A DNA stretch of 64,000 nucleotides from Bacteroides gallinarum DSM 18171 = JCM 13658 (GTDB lineage: Bacteria; Bacteroidota; Bacteroidia; Bacteroidales; Bacteroidaceae): the NCBI RefSeq assembly GCF_000374365.1, contig NZ_KB894123.1, forward strand, positions 1 to 64,000, read 5' to 3'. Within the stretch, counting starts at the first letter, position 1. Each line of letters begins with the position of its first letter. This document shows, piece after piece, positions 8,850 to 17,099 of this stretch. The notes under the pieces are model-generated. The model was not told the origin of the DNA and did no database searches. It saw nothing but the letters and a program-made list of their open reading frames with translations. The position numbers and the translations under genes are program-made.

Positions 8850-8857
8850 TACGTTCG

Positions 8858-9742
8858 TTATTTTGAATATGATTTCTGTATTTCATGAACCACCTGCATT
8901 TGTTTGGAGTGAAACTTCCGGGCGAAAATCTTGTTGGAGCCGGCGAGTTTTTTATAATCGGCATTTTGCCATATGTAGGGATTCCCATGCTCCCAGTCAA
9001 TGTCTCGCATGCAGCCTGTGTCGGCATCATTTATGCAGTACATCTTTTCCCGGAAAGGAGAGTTCCACAAGAGGGTTTGGATAAATATTTCGTCTGCGCA
9101 AAGCGTGTACCTCATCCGTTTCAATATAATGCTCTTGTATTGCAGCAGATATCTGACGGCATTTTCAGTGATGCTCACCCATTGTCCTCCTTTTTTGAAC
9201 TCAAATGTTGTCTTTCTGCGGTAGTTGCTTATTTTATGGAGGGCTAAAACGATATTTCGGAGAAATGCGGTGATTCCATGCAACAGGTTTCCTTTATTTT
9301 TCAGTTTTTGTGTGAAAAAATAATATCGGAATACTTTACGCTCCAAATCCCGTTGGTGGGCTGCATCTTGCCAAAAGCCGACAAACTCTTTTCCTGAATT
9401 TTTATAAAAGAATTCATGAATGTAGTCTTGGCTCTTGATAGGAAGGTCTACTCCTGACAGTAAGTGATAATAGGCATAAGGCCCGTTTCTCAGAGCAGTC
9501 TCGAACAAGAGATATTCCACTTTTACTAAACTGATGTCTCCCCAATACACCTTCATATTTTTTTCGATGAGATAGAAACCGGCTTTCTTTATCTTGAATC
9601 TTTTAATTTTTTGATATAGGTTCACTGCTCGTTTGTCGATATGCAGATAGATATCGTTGCGTTCGTCGTCTAACATAGAAAGCAATACTTCGAGTATCGG
9701 ATATTCGTTGTGGGCGATAATCAGAAAGGCGTGTTTCATCAT
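8858..9742 (-). CDS. Core-2/I-branching type glycosyltransferase (GT14)
   Basis: This 294-residue protein begins with KHAFLIIAHNEYPILEVLLSM and has IYLHIDKRA near residue 35. Both are typical of the Branch family (GT14), which includes beta-1,6-GlcNAc and xylosyl transferases. LLSGVDLPIKS near residue 95 is the other family hallmark. It probably adds a branch sugar to a surface glycan. The start codon overlaps the end of the preceding GT2 gene by 4 bases, so the two are translationally coupled. A double Met leaves the start uncertain by one codon. Confidence 0.85.
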   Translation of the reverse strand: MMKHAFLIIAHNEYPILEVLLSMLDDERNDIYLHIDKRAVNLYQKIKRFKIKKAGFYLIEKNMKVYWGDISLVKVEYLLFETALRNGPYAYYHLLSGVDLPIKSQDYIHEFFYKNSGKEFVGFWQDAAHQRDLERKVFRYYFFTQKLKNKGNLLHGITAFLRNIVLALHKISNYRRKTTFEFKKGGQWVSITENAVRYLLQYKSIILKRMRYTLCADEIFIQTLLWNSPFREKMYCINDADTGCMRDIDWEHGNPYIWQNADYKKLAGSNKIFARKFHSKQMQVVHEIQKSYSK

Positions 9743-10653
9743 TGGTGTATGTTTAGTTCTTTAAAGACATCCGGAATGGTTGTGTCCGGAATGATAAACT
9801 GCTCCTCACACAGCGCTTTATAAAAGGATGTCCCGATAACCCGGTCATACTCCGATTCAAGTTTTCCTTCTTTGTATAATTTGTAAAAGTACCTCCAATG
9901 ACGACCTCCATGTCTGCCTTTATGCTGTTCTAGTTGTTTGCCCCCATTTATCATCTTTTCTAGGAATTGTTGTTTCCCGCGTATGTTATAATGGTATATA
10001 CGTATACTACTGTCTGCGGATAGTTTGGGAAACATGGTAACTTTATGGTTTCCCATAGAGATTTGCAGATAGCCGGCGCTTCGATGAATGACTTTTTTGT
10101 TCTGTCGTTCGAATATGGAATAGGTAGACAAATCGTAGCGTTCCGGTTCATTGACAGGTTTCACAACTTTATCCCATTGCCAGAAAGGCTTGTTCTCTTC
10201 CGGATAAACGCTTCTCATTTCACAATTCAATACGTTGGCACGGGTGGCCGACAGGTCTGTTTTAAGATTACCGGAGGGAGAGTACCACAACTCGTCGGCA
10301 TCGGCATTGATGAGCCAATCGGCTTTGTAGATAGTTTTGGCTTTCCAAATCATCCGGTCTACCCATTCTTTTTGTTCATAGTCTGTTGCTTTCTCCTCAA
10401 TGACTTCCTTTATCCACCCTTTTTGTTTATATTTTCGGATAATGTCAGGAGTAGAGTCGGTGGAATTATTGTCTGTAATGATAAAGCCGTCCACACCCAT
10501 TGCTTTGTGAAACAATAAGTTCTCCTCCAGCATGTTTTCCTCGTTTTTCACCAATAAGGTCATTATTAATTGTGAGGGAGGGGCCTTGCGGAATGTTTTG
10601 AAACTTTCCACAAGAGCTAAACTTATTTTCTTTATAAGGTAAGTATTTATCAT
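9739..10653 (-). CDS. GT2-type (Glyco_tranf_2_4) glycosyltransferase
   Basis: This 304-residue protein has LIMTLLVKNEENMLEENLLFH near residue 30, DGFIITDNNSTDSTPD near 54 and the metal motif NADADELWY near 115. This pattern fits the Glyco_tranf_2_4 branch related to GT92. A predicted amphipathic N-terminus precedes it. It is the second gene of the left operon, 14 bases after the fucosyltransferase-like gene and overlapping the next gene by 4 bases. Substrate is unknown. Confidence 0.83.
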   Translation of the reverse strand: MINTYLIKKISLALVESFKTFRKAPPSQLIMTLLVKNEENMLEENLLFHKAMGVDGFIITDNNSTDSTPDIIRKYKQKGWIKEVIEEKATDYEQKEWVDRMIWKAKTIYKADWLINADADELWYSPSGNLKTDLSATRANVLNCEMRSVYPEENKPFWQWDKVVKPVNEPERYDLSTYSIFERQNKKVIHRSAGYLQISMGNHKVTMFPKLSADSSIRIYHYNIRGKQQFLEKMINGGKQLEQHKGRHGGRHWRYFYKLYKEGKLESEYDRVIGTSFYKALCEEQFIIPDTTIPDVFKELNIHQ

Positions 10654-10667
10654 CGCGATGTATGTAA

Positions 10668-11513
10668 TCAGTTAATAGGTACTTTTATCCAACCGGCAGG
10701 ATAGATGTTGGGCGTTTCACAATGTTGAAACCAGCGTTCAGGCATAATCACCGTCTTATTTTCTTTGGGGTTCAACCATGCTCCCCACCAACTGAATGTA
10801 CTGTTACAAATGATGTGATGACGGCAATGACTCATCAGCATCATATCCTGCCAACTTTCCACTCCTTTATTCCAATCAATGAAGACGGCTTGTGGCAACG
10901 GTAGGTTTTCCTTTACCCAGGCTATGTCATCCGAAAAAACATAATAGAAAGGTTGTTCTATCCGTCTGTTCATTTCGGCAATAGCATTGATGTAATAGGG
11001 TAGTTGGCACACGCTGCCTGTTGTTTTCCAGTGTTTGGGCTCTAAATAATCTCCCCGGCGGACGTGTAGTGAAACGGCATGTTCATTATGCTCTATTTGC
11101 TTTAGCATTGTTTGGGTCTTTTCATTGAATAGCCCTGAGTTGAATGTAAAGGCTTTTCGTATGTCGTTTTCCATGTCGGCAAAGAACCTTTCCGACTGAT
11201 AGAAGCCTTTAAAATATAGCAAAGGCCAAAAGTATTTTTTATCGAATGGGAGGAGGTTTGACGAGTCCTGTTTACGTTCATATATTTTCTTGAAGAAAAG
11301 AAATTCTATAACCTTTTTTAGAGGTTGGTTGATACAGAATTCTGTTTTGGGAAGATTGAACACGTGATGCATTTCATAGCCATGGTGGACGTTGTAATGC
11401 ATCATGTCGGACAAATCAATCCGAGTGTTTGTATGACGTTTTTTCATTCGTAGATAGAAAGCATAGATAAACATTTGGTTTCCTAAGCCGCCTGTCATTT
11501 TAATCAGTCTCAT
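10668..11513 (-). CDS. Family 11 glycosyltransferase, alpha-1,2-fucosyltransferase-like
   Basis: The 281-residue protein has the GT11 hallmarks. MTGGLGNQMFIYAF is at the N-terminus, SLHVRRGDYL (GDP-fucose-binding HxRRGDY) lies near residue 140, and CNSTFSWWGAWLN near residue 238. Members move L-fucose from GDP-fucose to galactose in an alpha-1,2 linkage. It is the first gene of the left operon, and its ATG lies only 16 bases from the left inverted repeat of the invertible promoter. In the present orientation no promoter was found reading into it. Confidence 0.9.
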   Translation of the reverse strand: MRLIKMTGGLGNQMFIYAFYLRMKKRHTNTRIDLSDMMHYNVHHGYEMHHVFNLPKTEFCINQPLKKVIEFLFFKKIYERKQDSSNLLPFDKKYFWPLLYFKGFYQSERFFADMENDIRKAFTFNSGLFNEKTQTMLKQIEHNEHAVSLHVRRGDYLEPKHWKTTGSVCQLPYYINAIAEMNRRIEQPFYYVFSDDIAWVKENLPLPQAVFIDWNKGVESWQDMMLMSHCRHHIICNSTFSWWGAWLNPKENKTVIMPERWFQHCETPNIYPAGWIKVPIN

Positions 11514-11529
11514 ATGTCTGTTTTTAAGG

Positions 11530-11563
11530 AATAGTGTTTTTTAAACGTTCGTTTAAAAAACAC
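11530..11563. repeat. Left inverted repeat of the invertible promoter
   Basis: This 34-base arm is the exact reverse complement of 11709-11742. Each arm is itself nearly palindromic around a core AAACGTTCGTTT. From memory the core resembles the sites inverted by the Mpi serine recombinase in Bacteroides fragilis capsule promoters. The two arms enclose 145 bases. Confidence 0.9.
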
Positions 11564-11701
11564 CTCTCAGAGCCTTCGTATAGGAAGAGCATTTGTTTAT
11601 ATTTATAACTATTCGGAAATCAGATATTATCAGATTAATACGTTTTTATCAATGGATATGAAAAAACGAGTAACAATATTTTTTATATAAGAAATTACTC
11701 C

Positions 11702-11709
11702 TATCTTTG
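11702..11709 (+). promoter_or_regulatory. -7 element inside the invertible segment, present orientation rightward
   Basis: TATCTTTG is a perfect TAnnTTTG element. Its last base is the first base of the right inverted repeat, so transcription begins inside the repeat. The leader to ATG 11766 is about 50 bases. No matching element was found on the minus strand of the segment. Confidence 0.65.
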
Positions 11710-11742
11710 TGTTTTTTAAACGAACGTTTAAAAAACACTATT
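11709..11742. repeat. Right inverted repeat of the invertible promoter
   Basis: Exact reverse complement of 11530-11563 over 34 bases. It ends 23 bases before the first gene of the right operon. Confidence 0.9.
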
Positions 11743-11765
11743 TATTGCCTATAAAACAATATTAA

Positions 11766-12785
11766 ATGAGTGATAGTCTGTTGTATAAGCTTCGTAGCGG
11801 TAAACCATCAAAAGCATTCTTTTTTCTGAAAGGGTATCTGAAGCGGTGTATACCTGATTGTTTTTTCAGTATGCGGAGAAAGAGCTGTTTGGAGCAAGTA
11901 GAAATGCGGCCTGATAAGGATTACATTTATGAACGGGTGAACTATTACAATAAGTTGCAGCATCCGGTAATACTGCCGGAACAGGTTTTGCACGAACATA
12001 AACATAGTCATTATGTATATTTGGATAAGATAAAAAACTTTCGTCCTTCTACTTTTCACAAAGCATATTATTTCGATTTGCAGGATGTTGCCCGTTGGTT
12101 CAATCAGAATCTGCGTATAAGTTATATCCCCGGCGACGTATATTTTACCCCTGAATATCCCTCGATAGTGAAAAGCCGGTTATTAAAAGATGATAACGCT
12201 TATTCCGTGGTACTGAAGCTGGACAAACTGCGCCATTTTATTTTCCTAAATGACCCTGTGCCCTTCTCGGAAAAACGTAATCAGGCCGTCTTTCGTGGCA
12301 AAATCCGCCTTAGCCGTATTCGCGAAAGATTCCTTCGGATGTATTTTGGCTCTGCCATTTGCGACTGCGGCGTTGTAGGTAAGAATGAAGGCTATCCGGA
12401 AGAATGGATGACTCCTAAAAAGACAATCCGCGAGCACCTTGATTATAAATTCATTATGGCCTTGGAGGGAAATGATGTAGCCTCTAATCTGAAATGGGTA
12501 ATGTCCTCCAATTCTATTGCCGTGATGACTCGCCCCACTTGCGAAACCTGGTTTATGGAAGGAAAATTGATTCCCGACTACCATTACATAGAAATAAAGG
12601 ACGACCTGTCCGATTTGGAACAGAAACTGACTTATTATATCAATCATCCTGCGGAAGCAGAGCAGATTGTCCGGCATGCACACGAGTATGTAGCCCAGTT
12701 CTTCGATACGGAGCGTGAACGGTTGATTTCGTTGCTTGTGATGAATAAGTATTTTCAAATGACGGGTCAAAATAACAATAAATAA
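11766..12785 (+). CDS. Glycosyltransferase family 90 (CAP10/LpsA-like)
   Basis: This 339-residue protein shows the CAP10/GT90 pattern. RNQAVFRGKIRLSR lies near residue 177, and the C-terminal donor-site stretch HLDYKFIMALEGND near 230 leads to SSNSIAVMTRPTCETWF and LIPDYHYIEIKDDLSDL. Relatives add xylose, glucose or similar sugars to LPS core or capsule. It is the first gene of the right operon, downstream of the invertible promoter in its present on-state. A weak RBS and a leader largely made of the repeat arm are notable. Confidence 0.83.
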   Translation: MSDSLLYKLRSGKPSKAFFFLKGYLKRCIPDCFFSMRRKSCLEQVEMRPDKDYIYERVNYYNKLQHPVILPEQVLHEHKHSHYVYLDKIKNFRPSTFHKAYYFDLQDVARWFNQNLRISYIPGDVYFTPEYPSIVKSRLLKDDNAYSVVLKLDKLRHFIFLNDPVPFSEKRNQAVFRGKIRLSRIRERFLRMYFGSAICDCGVVGKNEGYPEEWMTPKKTIREHLDYKFIMALEGNDVASNLKWVMSSNSIAVMTRPTCETWFMEGKLIPDYHYIEIKDDLSDLEQKLTYYINHPAEAEQIVRHAHEYVAQFFDTERERLISLLVMNKYFQMTGQNNNK

Positions 12786-12794
12786 AAACCTTTT

Positions 12795-13709
12795 ATGATT
12801 CATATAGCTTGCAATATTGATGCTAATTTTACGCAACATTGTGCTGTTATGTTAGTTTCCTTGTTCGAAAATAATAAAACTGCTGATATTTGCGTACATA
12901 TTGTAGCTCCGAATTTGCCGGAGAAGGCTCAGGATATATTGAAGTCTTTGGCTGCTTCTTACGACAATGAAGTCCATTTCTATTTTCCTTCGCCGGAGTT
13001 GTTGGCTAACTTCTCTATCAAGAAGTTCGGCAAACGTATTTCCATGGCTACTTATTATCGTTGTATGTTTTCTGCAATTCTGCCTGCAACGGTAGATAAG
13101 GTATTGTATCTGGATTGTGATATTGTCATTTTGGGAGACATCTCGGATTTTTGGAATACAGACCTTACAGGTTATGCAGTAGGGTGTGTAGAAGATATAG
13201 GATACGATGATATGGAACGTTACGATACTTTAAAGTACGACCCTAAATATTCTTATTTTAATGCAGGCGTGTTATTGATTAACCTGAAATATTGGAGAGA
13301 ACATAAAGTAGACGAGCAATGTATCCAGTATTTCTTGGCCTACCCTGAAAGAATCCGTTATAACGACCAGGACCTGTTAAATGCCCTTTTGCACGAGCAT
13401 AAGCTATTTGTATCTCTAAGGTGGAATATGCAGGATGCCTTCTATCGGTATGGTATGGAAAAGAAAATAGAACATTGGCCGACGTTAAAGCAAGATTTGC
13501 AGAATCCGGTTATACTGCATTATACCAATAAGAAACCTTGGAATTATGATAGTATGCATCCGTTACGGAAAGAATATTATACGTATTTAGATATGACACC
13601 CTGGAAAGGCAAGCGTCCTTTGTTGTCTTTGAAGAATTGTTTTTTGCGGTTTGTCAAGTTACTTCCGTATGTATTGAAATTGCGTAAGCCTAAGTATATG
13701 AAATTATAA
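12795..13709 (+). CDS. Family 8 glycosyltransferase
   Basis: This 304-residue retaining GT-A enzyme begins with MIHIACNIDANFTQH. The metal-binding DxD is in VLYLDCDIVILGDI near residue 110, with YFNAGVLLINLKYW near 155 and ILHYTNKKPW near 235. These are classic GT8 (WaaI/WaaJ-type LPS glucosyl/galactosyltransferase) motifs. It starts 9 bases after the GT90 gene and is in the same switchable operon. It probably extends an LPS or O-glycan chain. The exact sugar is not known. Confidence 0.92.
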   Translation: MIHIACNIDANFTQHCAVMLVSLFENNKTADICVHIVAPNLPEKAQDILKSLAASYDNEVHFYFPSPELLANFSIKKFGKRISMATYYRCMFSAILPATVDKVLYLDCDIVILGDISDFWNTDLTGYAVGCVEDIGYDDMERYDTLKYDPKYSYFNAGVLLINLKYWREHKVDEQCIQYFLAYPERIRYNDQDLLNALLHEHKLFVSLRWNMQDAFYRYGMEKKIEHWPTLKQDLQNPVILHYTNKKPWNYDSMHPLRKEYYTYLDMTPWKGKRPLLSLKNCFLRFVKLLPYVLKLRKPKYMKL

Positions 13710-13718
13710 TTTGAAGAA

Positions 13719-14618
13719 ATGAGTAATTTTCCGATACGGCAATCTAAGACCAAACGTTTTTTTAAACGTATAGAGAGATTTATTGTTTCCTGCAAACAAT
13801 ATGTAATCGTACACCATTTATTATCTCATGGCGGTAAGAAAGTTATCGCTGAATACGAACATTCTTCGTTGGAAAATTGTGAGAGGATTACCGAAACGTC
13901 TCCTATCTGGATTTGTTGGTGGCAAGGTGAGGAAACTATGCCGGACATTGTGAAAGCTTGTTACAAGTCTGTCTTGGCACATGCCGATAATCATCCGGTT
14001 ATACTGATAACCGAAAATGATTATCGGGAATATGTTACTTTACCGGATTGTATTTTGCAGAAATGGAAAGCGGGAAAAATAACTTTAACCCACTTATCCG
14101 ATATATTACGTATGCTATTGCTGAAAGCCTATGGAGGAATTTGGATGGATAGTACGGTATTGCTCCCCTCTAAGAATATCGGTGAGTTTATCGACCCTTC
14201 TAAAATATTCTGGAGCTGTCATCATTTGCCTATTTATTATAATATCTCAAGAGGCGGGTGGACCGGTTTCTTTTTGGCATGCGGCAAAGGAAATCTATTG
14301 CCGGCATTCATTTCAGATATGTTTTTGACATATTGGCAAAGTCATAACAAGTTGATAGAATATCTATTAATCGATTACACTTTTGCTATAGCCCGCGCCA
14401 ATGTGCCGGCTATACATCAGATGATTGAAGAAGTACCGATAACGGTTATGGGGCCTCTTGGCAAGTGTTTGAATCAAGAATACACAGAAAAACGGTGGAA
14501 TGAGTTCTGCTCTGATTACGATTTCCATAAATTAACCTACAAGATACCATTATCTCTCACAACTCCGGAAGGAAAAAAGACCTTCTACGGACATATTATT
14601 GAAACTTATTTAAGGTGA
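13719..14618 (+). CDS. Capsular polysaccharide synthesis-type glycosyltransferase (GT32-like)
   Basis: This 299-residue protein has SPIWICWWQGEETMPDIV near residue 62, HLSDILRMLLLKAYGG near 126 and WMDSTVLLPS near 143. This is the Caps_synth (PF05704) / GT32-like pattern with a DxD-like MDST motif. It follows the GT8 gene by 9 bases. The family usually adds sugars to capsule or LPS outer chains. A basic N-terminus (KTKRFFKRIERF) may associate with the membrane. Confidence 0.85.
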   Translation: MSNFPIRQSKTKRFFKRIERFIVSCKQYVIVHHLLSHGGKKVIAEYEHSSLENCERITETSPIWICWWQGEETMPDIVKACYKSVLAHADNHPVILITENDYREYVTLPDCILQKWKAGKITLTHLSDILRMLLLKAYGGIWMDSTVLLPSKNIGEFIDPSKIFWSCHHLPIYYNISRGGWTGFFLACGKGNLLPAFISDMFLTYWQSHNKLIEYLLIDYTFAIARANVPAIHQMIEEVPITVMGPLGKCLNQEYTEKRWNEFCSDYDFHKLTYKIPLSLTTPEGKKTFYGHIIETYLR

Positions 14619-14636
14619 AATAGCTTTAATACATAT

Positions 14637-15554
14637 ATGACCTATATTATACATGCTGATTATCAGCCCCTGAATTATATTATTTCAGGAATTAATAGTT
14701 CCCAAATAAAAGAAATTTGTTTAAAAGATGTCGGAGATACATTGTTCTTACGTTGTGCCCGCGGTTTTTTTCGGCGAGTAGGGTTGTTTTGGTTTTTTCG
14801 CAGTCTGTATATCAAAGGTGAATCATTGAAACAAATCTCTCTTATTGAAGAAAATACGAGAGTCATTATTATTGATAACAGGCATCTTGTAGACTTACGT
14901 ATTATCGATAAAATATTGCCTTCTTCTGTGGAACGGAATCTTTTCTATTGGACTCCGATTTGCCAACTTTTTCATCGGTATACTCCTGAGAAGCGAAGTA
15001 AATATATGAAAGCAATCAGTAAAATGTACCGGATAAGTAGTTTTAATGCGGACGATGCAAATATTTATCCTGAGATTACGGTAAAGCCGCCCTTTTTCAG
15101 GTTTCCCAATGAAAGCGAATCAGCCTCTGATATAAAGCAAGGATTGTACTTTATCGGTTATGAAAAAAATCGTTTGAATGTTCTATTGAAGTACAAGGCT
15201 TCATTTGAAAAGTTGGGGTTGCAGTGCTCCTTTCTGATATTCAAAAGGAAAGCAAAGGGCATATCTTATCTTGAAAATATACGGAATGTAAGCCATTGCA
15301 GTTGTGTTGTCGATATAACCGCAGGACAAGCAGGTATCTCCTTAAGACCTTTAGAAGCTTTATTCTTTGATAAGAAACTAATAACGAACAACAAAAGTAT
15401 CAAAGAATACTCTTTCTATCATCCCAGTAATATCTTTGTACTGGAAGAAGATAATTTGAATGACTTACCGGCATTTGTTAATGCTCCGGTGTCTGTAATA
15501 AGTAAGAATATAAAAGAGGAGTTTGATATAAATACTTGGATACTTAACTATTAG
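14637..15554 (+). CDS. Putative glycosyltransferase, family not recognised
   Basis: The 305-residue product is not one I can place. A basic patch with aromatic residues (FFRRVGLFWFFRSLY) near 45-59 may contact the membrane. A C-terminal part with GLYFIGYEKNRL near 180 and ITAGQAGISLRPLEALFF near 240 resembles the donor domain of GT-B transferases. It is the last gene of the right, switchable operon, 18 bases after the Caps_synth gene. Context favours a glycan role. Its last 11 bases overlap glf on the opposite strand. The gene is AT-rich, suggesting transfer. Confidence 0.6.
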   Translation: MTYIIHADYQPLNYIISGINSSQIKEICLKDVGDTLFLRCARGFFRRVGLFWFFRSLYIKGESLKQISLIEENTRVIIIDNRHLVDLRIIDKILPSSVERNLFYWTPICQLFHRYTPEKRSKYMKAISKMYRISSFNADDANIYPEITVKPPFFRFPNESESASDIKQGLYFIGYEKNRLNVLLKYKASFEKLGLQCSFLIFKRKAKGISYLENIRNVSHCSCVVDITAGQAGISLRPLEALFFDKKLITNNKSIKEYSFYHPSNIFVLEEDNLNDLPAFVNAPVSVISKNIKEEFDINTWILNY

Positions 15555-16665
15555 TACGGTTAACCTCTTTTTCCCACAATCCCAGTGCCGCCGCCACCGT
15601 ATCATCCATATCCGCATAGGTATATTGTGCCAGCCTGCCACCGAATAACACCTTCTCCTGCTGCTGTGCCAGCTCCTGATAACGATTGAAAATCCGGGTA
15701 TTTTTCTCGTCGTTTACCGGGTAGTAAGGTTCTTTCCCCTGTTCGAAATCATCGGGATACTCGTAAGTGATGACGGTAGAAGGTTGCTTGCCGAACTCGA
15801 AGTGCTTGTGCTCGATGACACGGGTATAAGGAGTCTCGCGGTCGGTATAGTTTACAACAGCATTGCCTTGGAAATCTTCCACGTCCGCCAGATGCCTGTG
15901 CTCGAACCGTAGGCTGCGATACTCCAGATGTCCGCATGTATAATCGAAATATTCGTCTATACAACCGGTGTAGAGCACCTTTTCTGCCAAAGGCTCCAAT
16001 TCCTTGCGATACTCTGTATAATCGATTCCGGTACGGACCTCGATACCTTCCAGTAAAGCGCCGATTAAACGGTTATAACCTCCTATGGGAATACCCTGGA
16101 ACGAATCGTTGAAGTAATTGTTGTCGAAGATAAAGCGGAACGGAATGCGCTTGATGATAAATGCCGGCAGTTCCGTTGCCGGGCGTCCCCATTGTTTCTC
16201 CGTATATCCCTTTATCAGTTGCCGGTAAATATCTTCCCCGCAGAGTTTCAATGCCTGTTCTTCCAGGTTTTGCGGGTCGGTTATATGCTCGTACTTCCGA
16301 CACTGCTCCTGTATCTTCGCTTTGGCTTCCGCCGGAGTACGCACTCCCCACAACTGGTAGAAAGTATTCATATTGAAAGGCAGGTTGTATAACTTTCCTT
16401 TGTAGTTGGCAATCGGAGAATTGGTGTACCTGTTGAACTCTACAAGACGGTTCACATACTCCCATACCTCCTTATTGTCGGTATGAAAAATATGAGCACC
16501 GTATTTATGTACATTGATACCGCTTATCTCCTCGCAGTAGATGTTGCCGCCGGTGTGAGGGCGCTTTTCTATCACAAGGCATCTTTTACCGGCTTTATGA
16601 GCTTCGTGGGCAAATACAGCTCCGAACAGGCCGCTGCCCACAATCAGGTAATCGTATGGTTTCAT
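15544..16665 (-). CDS. glf: UDP-galactopyranose mutase
   Basis: This FAD enzyme interconverts UDP-galactopyranose and UDP-galactofuranose, the donor for Galf in surface glycans. The 373 residues match the family. An FAD-binding motif VGSGLFGAVFAHEA is at residues 8-21. HKYGAHIFHTDNKEVW near 53-68 and KGYTEKQWGRPATELP near 150 are conserved substrate-site segments. The presence of glf predicts that at least one nearby transferase uses Galf. The gene is convergent with the right operon and lies downstream of a gene remnant on its own strand. Confidence 0.95.
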   Translation of the reverse strand: MKPYDYLIVGSGLFGAVFAHEAHKAGKRCLVIEKRPHTGGNIYCEEISGINVHKYGAHIFHTDNKEVWEYVNRLVEFNRYTNSPIANYKGKLYNLPFNMNTFYQLWGVRTPAEAKAKIQEQCRKYEHITDPQNLEEQALKLCGEDIYRQLIKGYTEKQWGRPATELPAFIIKRIPFRFIFDNNYFNDSFQGIPIGGYNRLIGALLEGIEVRTGIDYTEYRKELEPLAEKVLYTGCIDEYFDYTCGHLEYRSLRFEHRHLADVEDFQGNAVVNYTDRETPYTRVIEHKHFEFGKQPSTVITYEYPDDFEQGKEPYYPVNDEKNTRIFNRYQELAQQQEKVLFGGRLAQYTYADMDDTVAAALGLWEKEVNRTNS

Positions 16666-16723
16666 TTCTTCTTTAGAGTTGGTTTTGTTATTATTTGTAA
16701 GCGACTATACTTCTCTATAAACG

Positions 16724-16912
16724 CTATAAATCTTCTTTCTTCATCTGTTGTTTTTCAAGATAGTGTTCTCTTGCTATGGAGATAACCCGTTTCAGCTTTT
16801 CGGAAAGCACCTTCTTATCGGGAAGTTTGGTATATTTCTCTGTCGGCCGAATGGCTGAATTCCCGATAACCTGCTTACCGTATTCTGCACGACGGTTATA
16901 CAACGCATCAAA
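16724..16912 (-). pseudogene. C-terminal remnant of an unidentified gene
   Basis: An open frame of 62 codons without a start reads FDALYNRRAEYGKQVIGNS near its beginning and ends KQQMKKEDL before TAG at 16724-16726. An in-frame stop at 16913-16915 closes it upstream. The composition and the run of ordinary residues suggest a true protein tail. It may come from a polysaccharide-locus gene, such as a pyruvyltransferase or F420-dehydrogenase-like protein, but this is a guess. It would be left over from gene replacement next to glf. Confidence 0.4.
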
Positions 16913-17053
16913 CTATCATTTGCCATAGGCAATATTTGCAATTCGGACTACAAAGCTACACAATTATTGCCAAGATAACGAAAAAACTGCCATTATCGTG
17001 TTGGGTTTGATAAAAATATCTGTTCCGCATTTTATTCTCCCCTTGGTTTGTGC

Positions 17054-17061
17054 TATCTTTG
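17054..17061 (+). promoter_or_regulatory. -7 element upstream of msbA
   Basis: TATCTTTG is a perfect TAnnTTTG element, 38 bases before ATG 17100. It shows that translation from upstream ATG or TTG codons at about 16998 is unlikely. Confidence 0.5.
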
Positions 17062-17099
17062 TCCCCAATACACAATGTAATGAATTAACTGCTGACCGA

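Larger units (their letters stand above)
11530..11742. promoter_or_regulatory. Invertible (phase-variable) promoter segment
   Basis: Two 34-base perfect inverted repeats (11530-11563 and 11709-11742) flank a 145-base AT-rich segment. The segment holds one recognisable promoter, TATCTTTG at 11702-11709 on the plus strand with a T-run at 11679-11684 in the -33 zone. It points toward the GT90 operon whose ATG is 11766. The opposite operon starts at 11513 on the minus strand, 16 bases beyond the other arm. Inversion should therefore turn the right operon off and the left one on. No recombinase gene lies in the window, so it must act in trans. Confidence 0.85.
16666..17099. other. Intergenic region between glf and msbA
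   Basis: The 434-base gap holds a coding remnant on the minus strand (16724-16912) and the msbA promoter region (-7 at 17054). I see no RNA gene. The remainder is AT-rich and without repeats I could find. Confidence 0.5.

Noticed and set aside
16998-17099. N-terminal extension of msbA
   Set aside because: It would begin upstream of the -7 element at 17054 and is not family-like.
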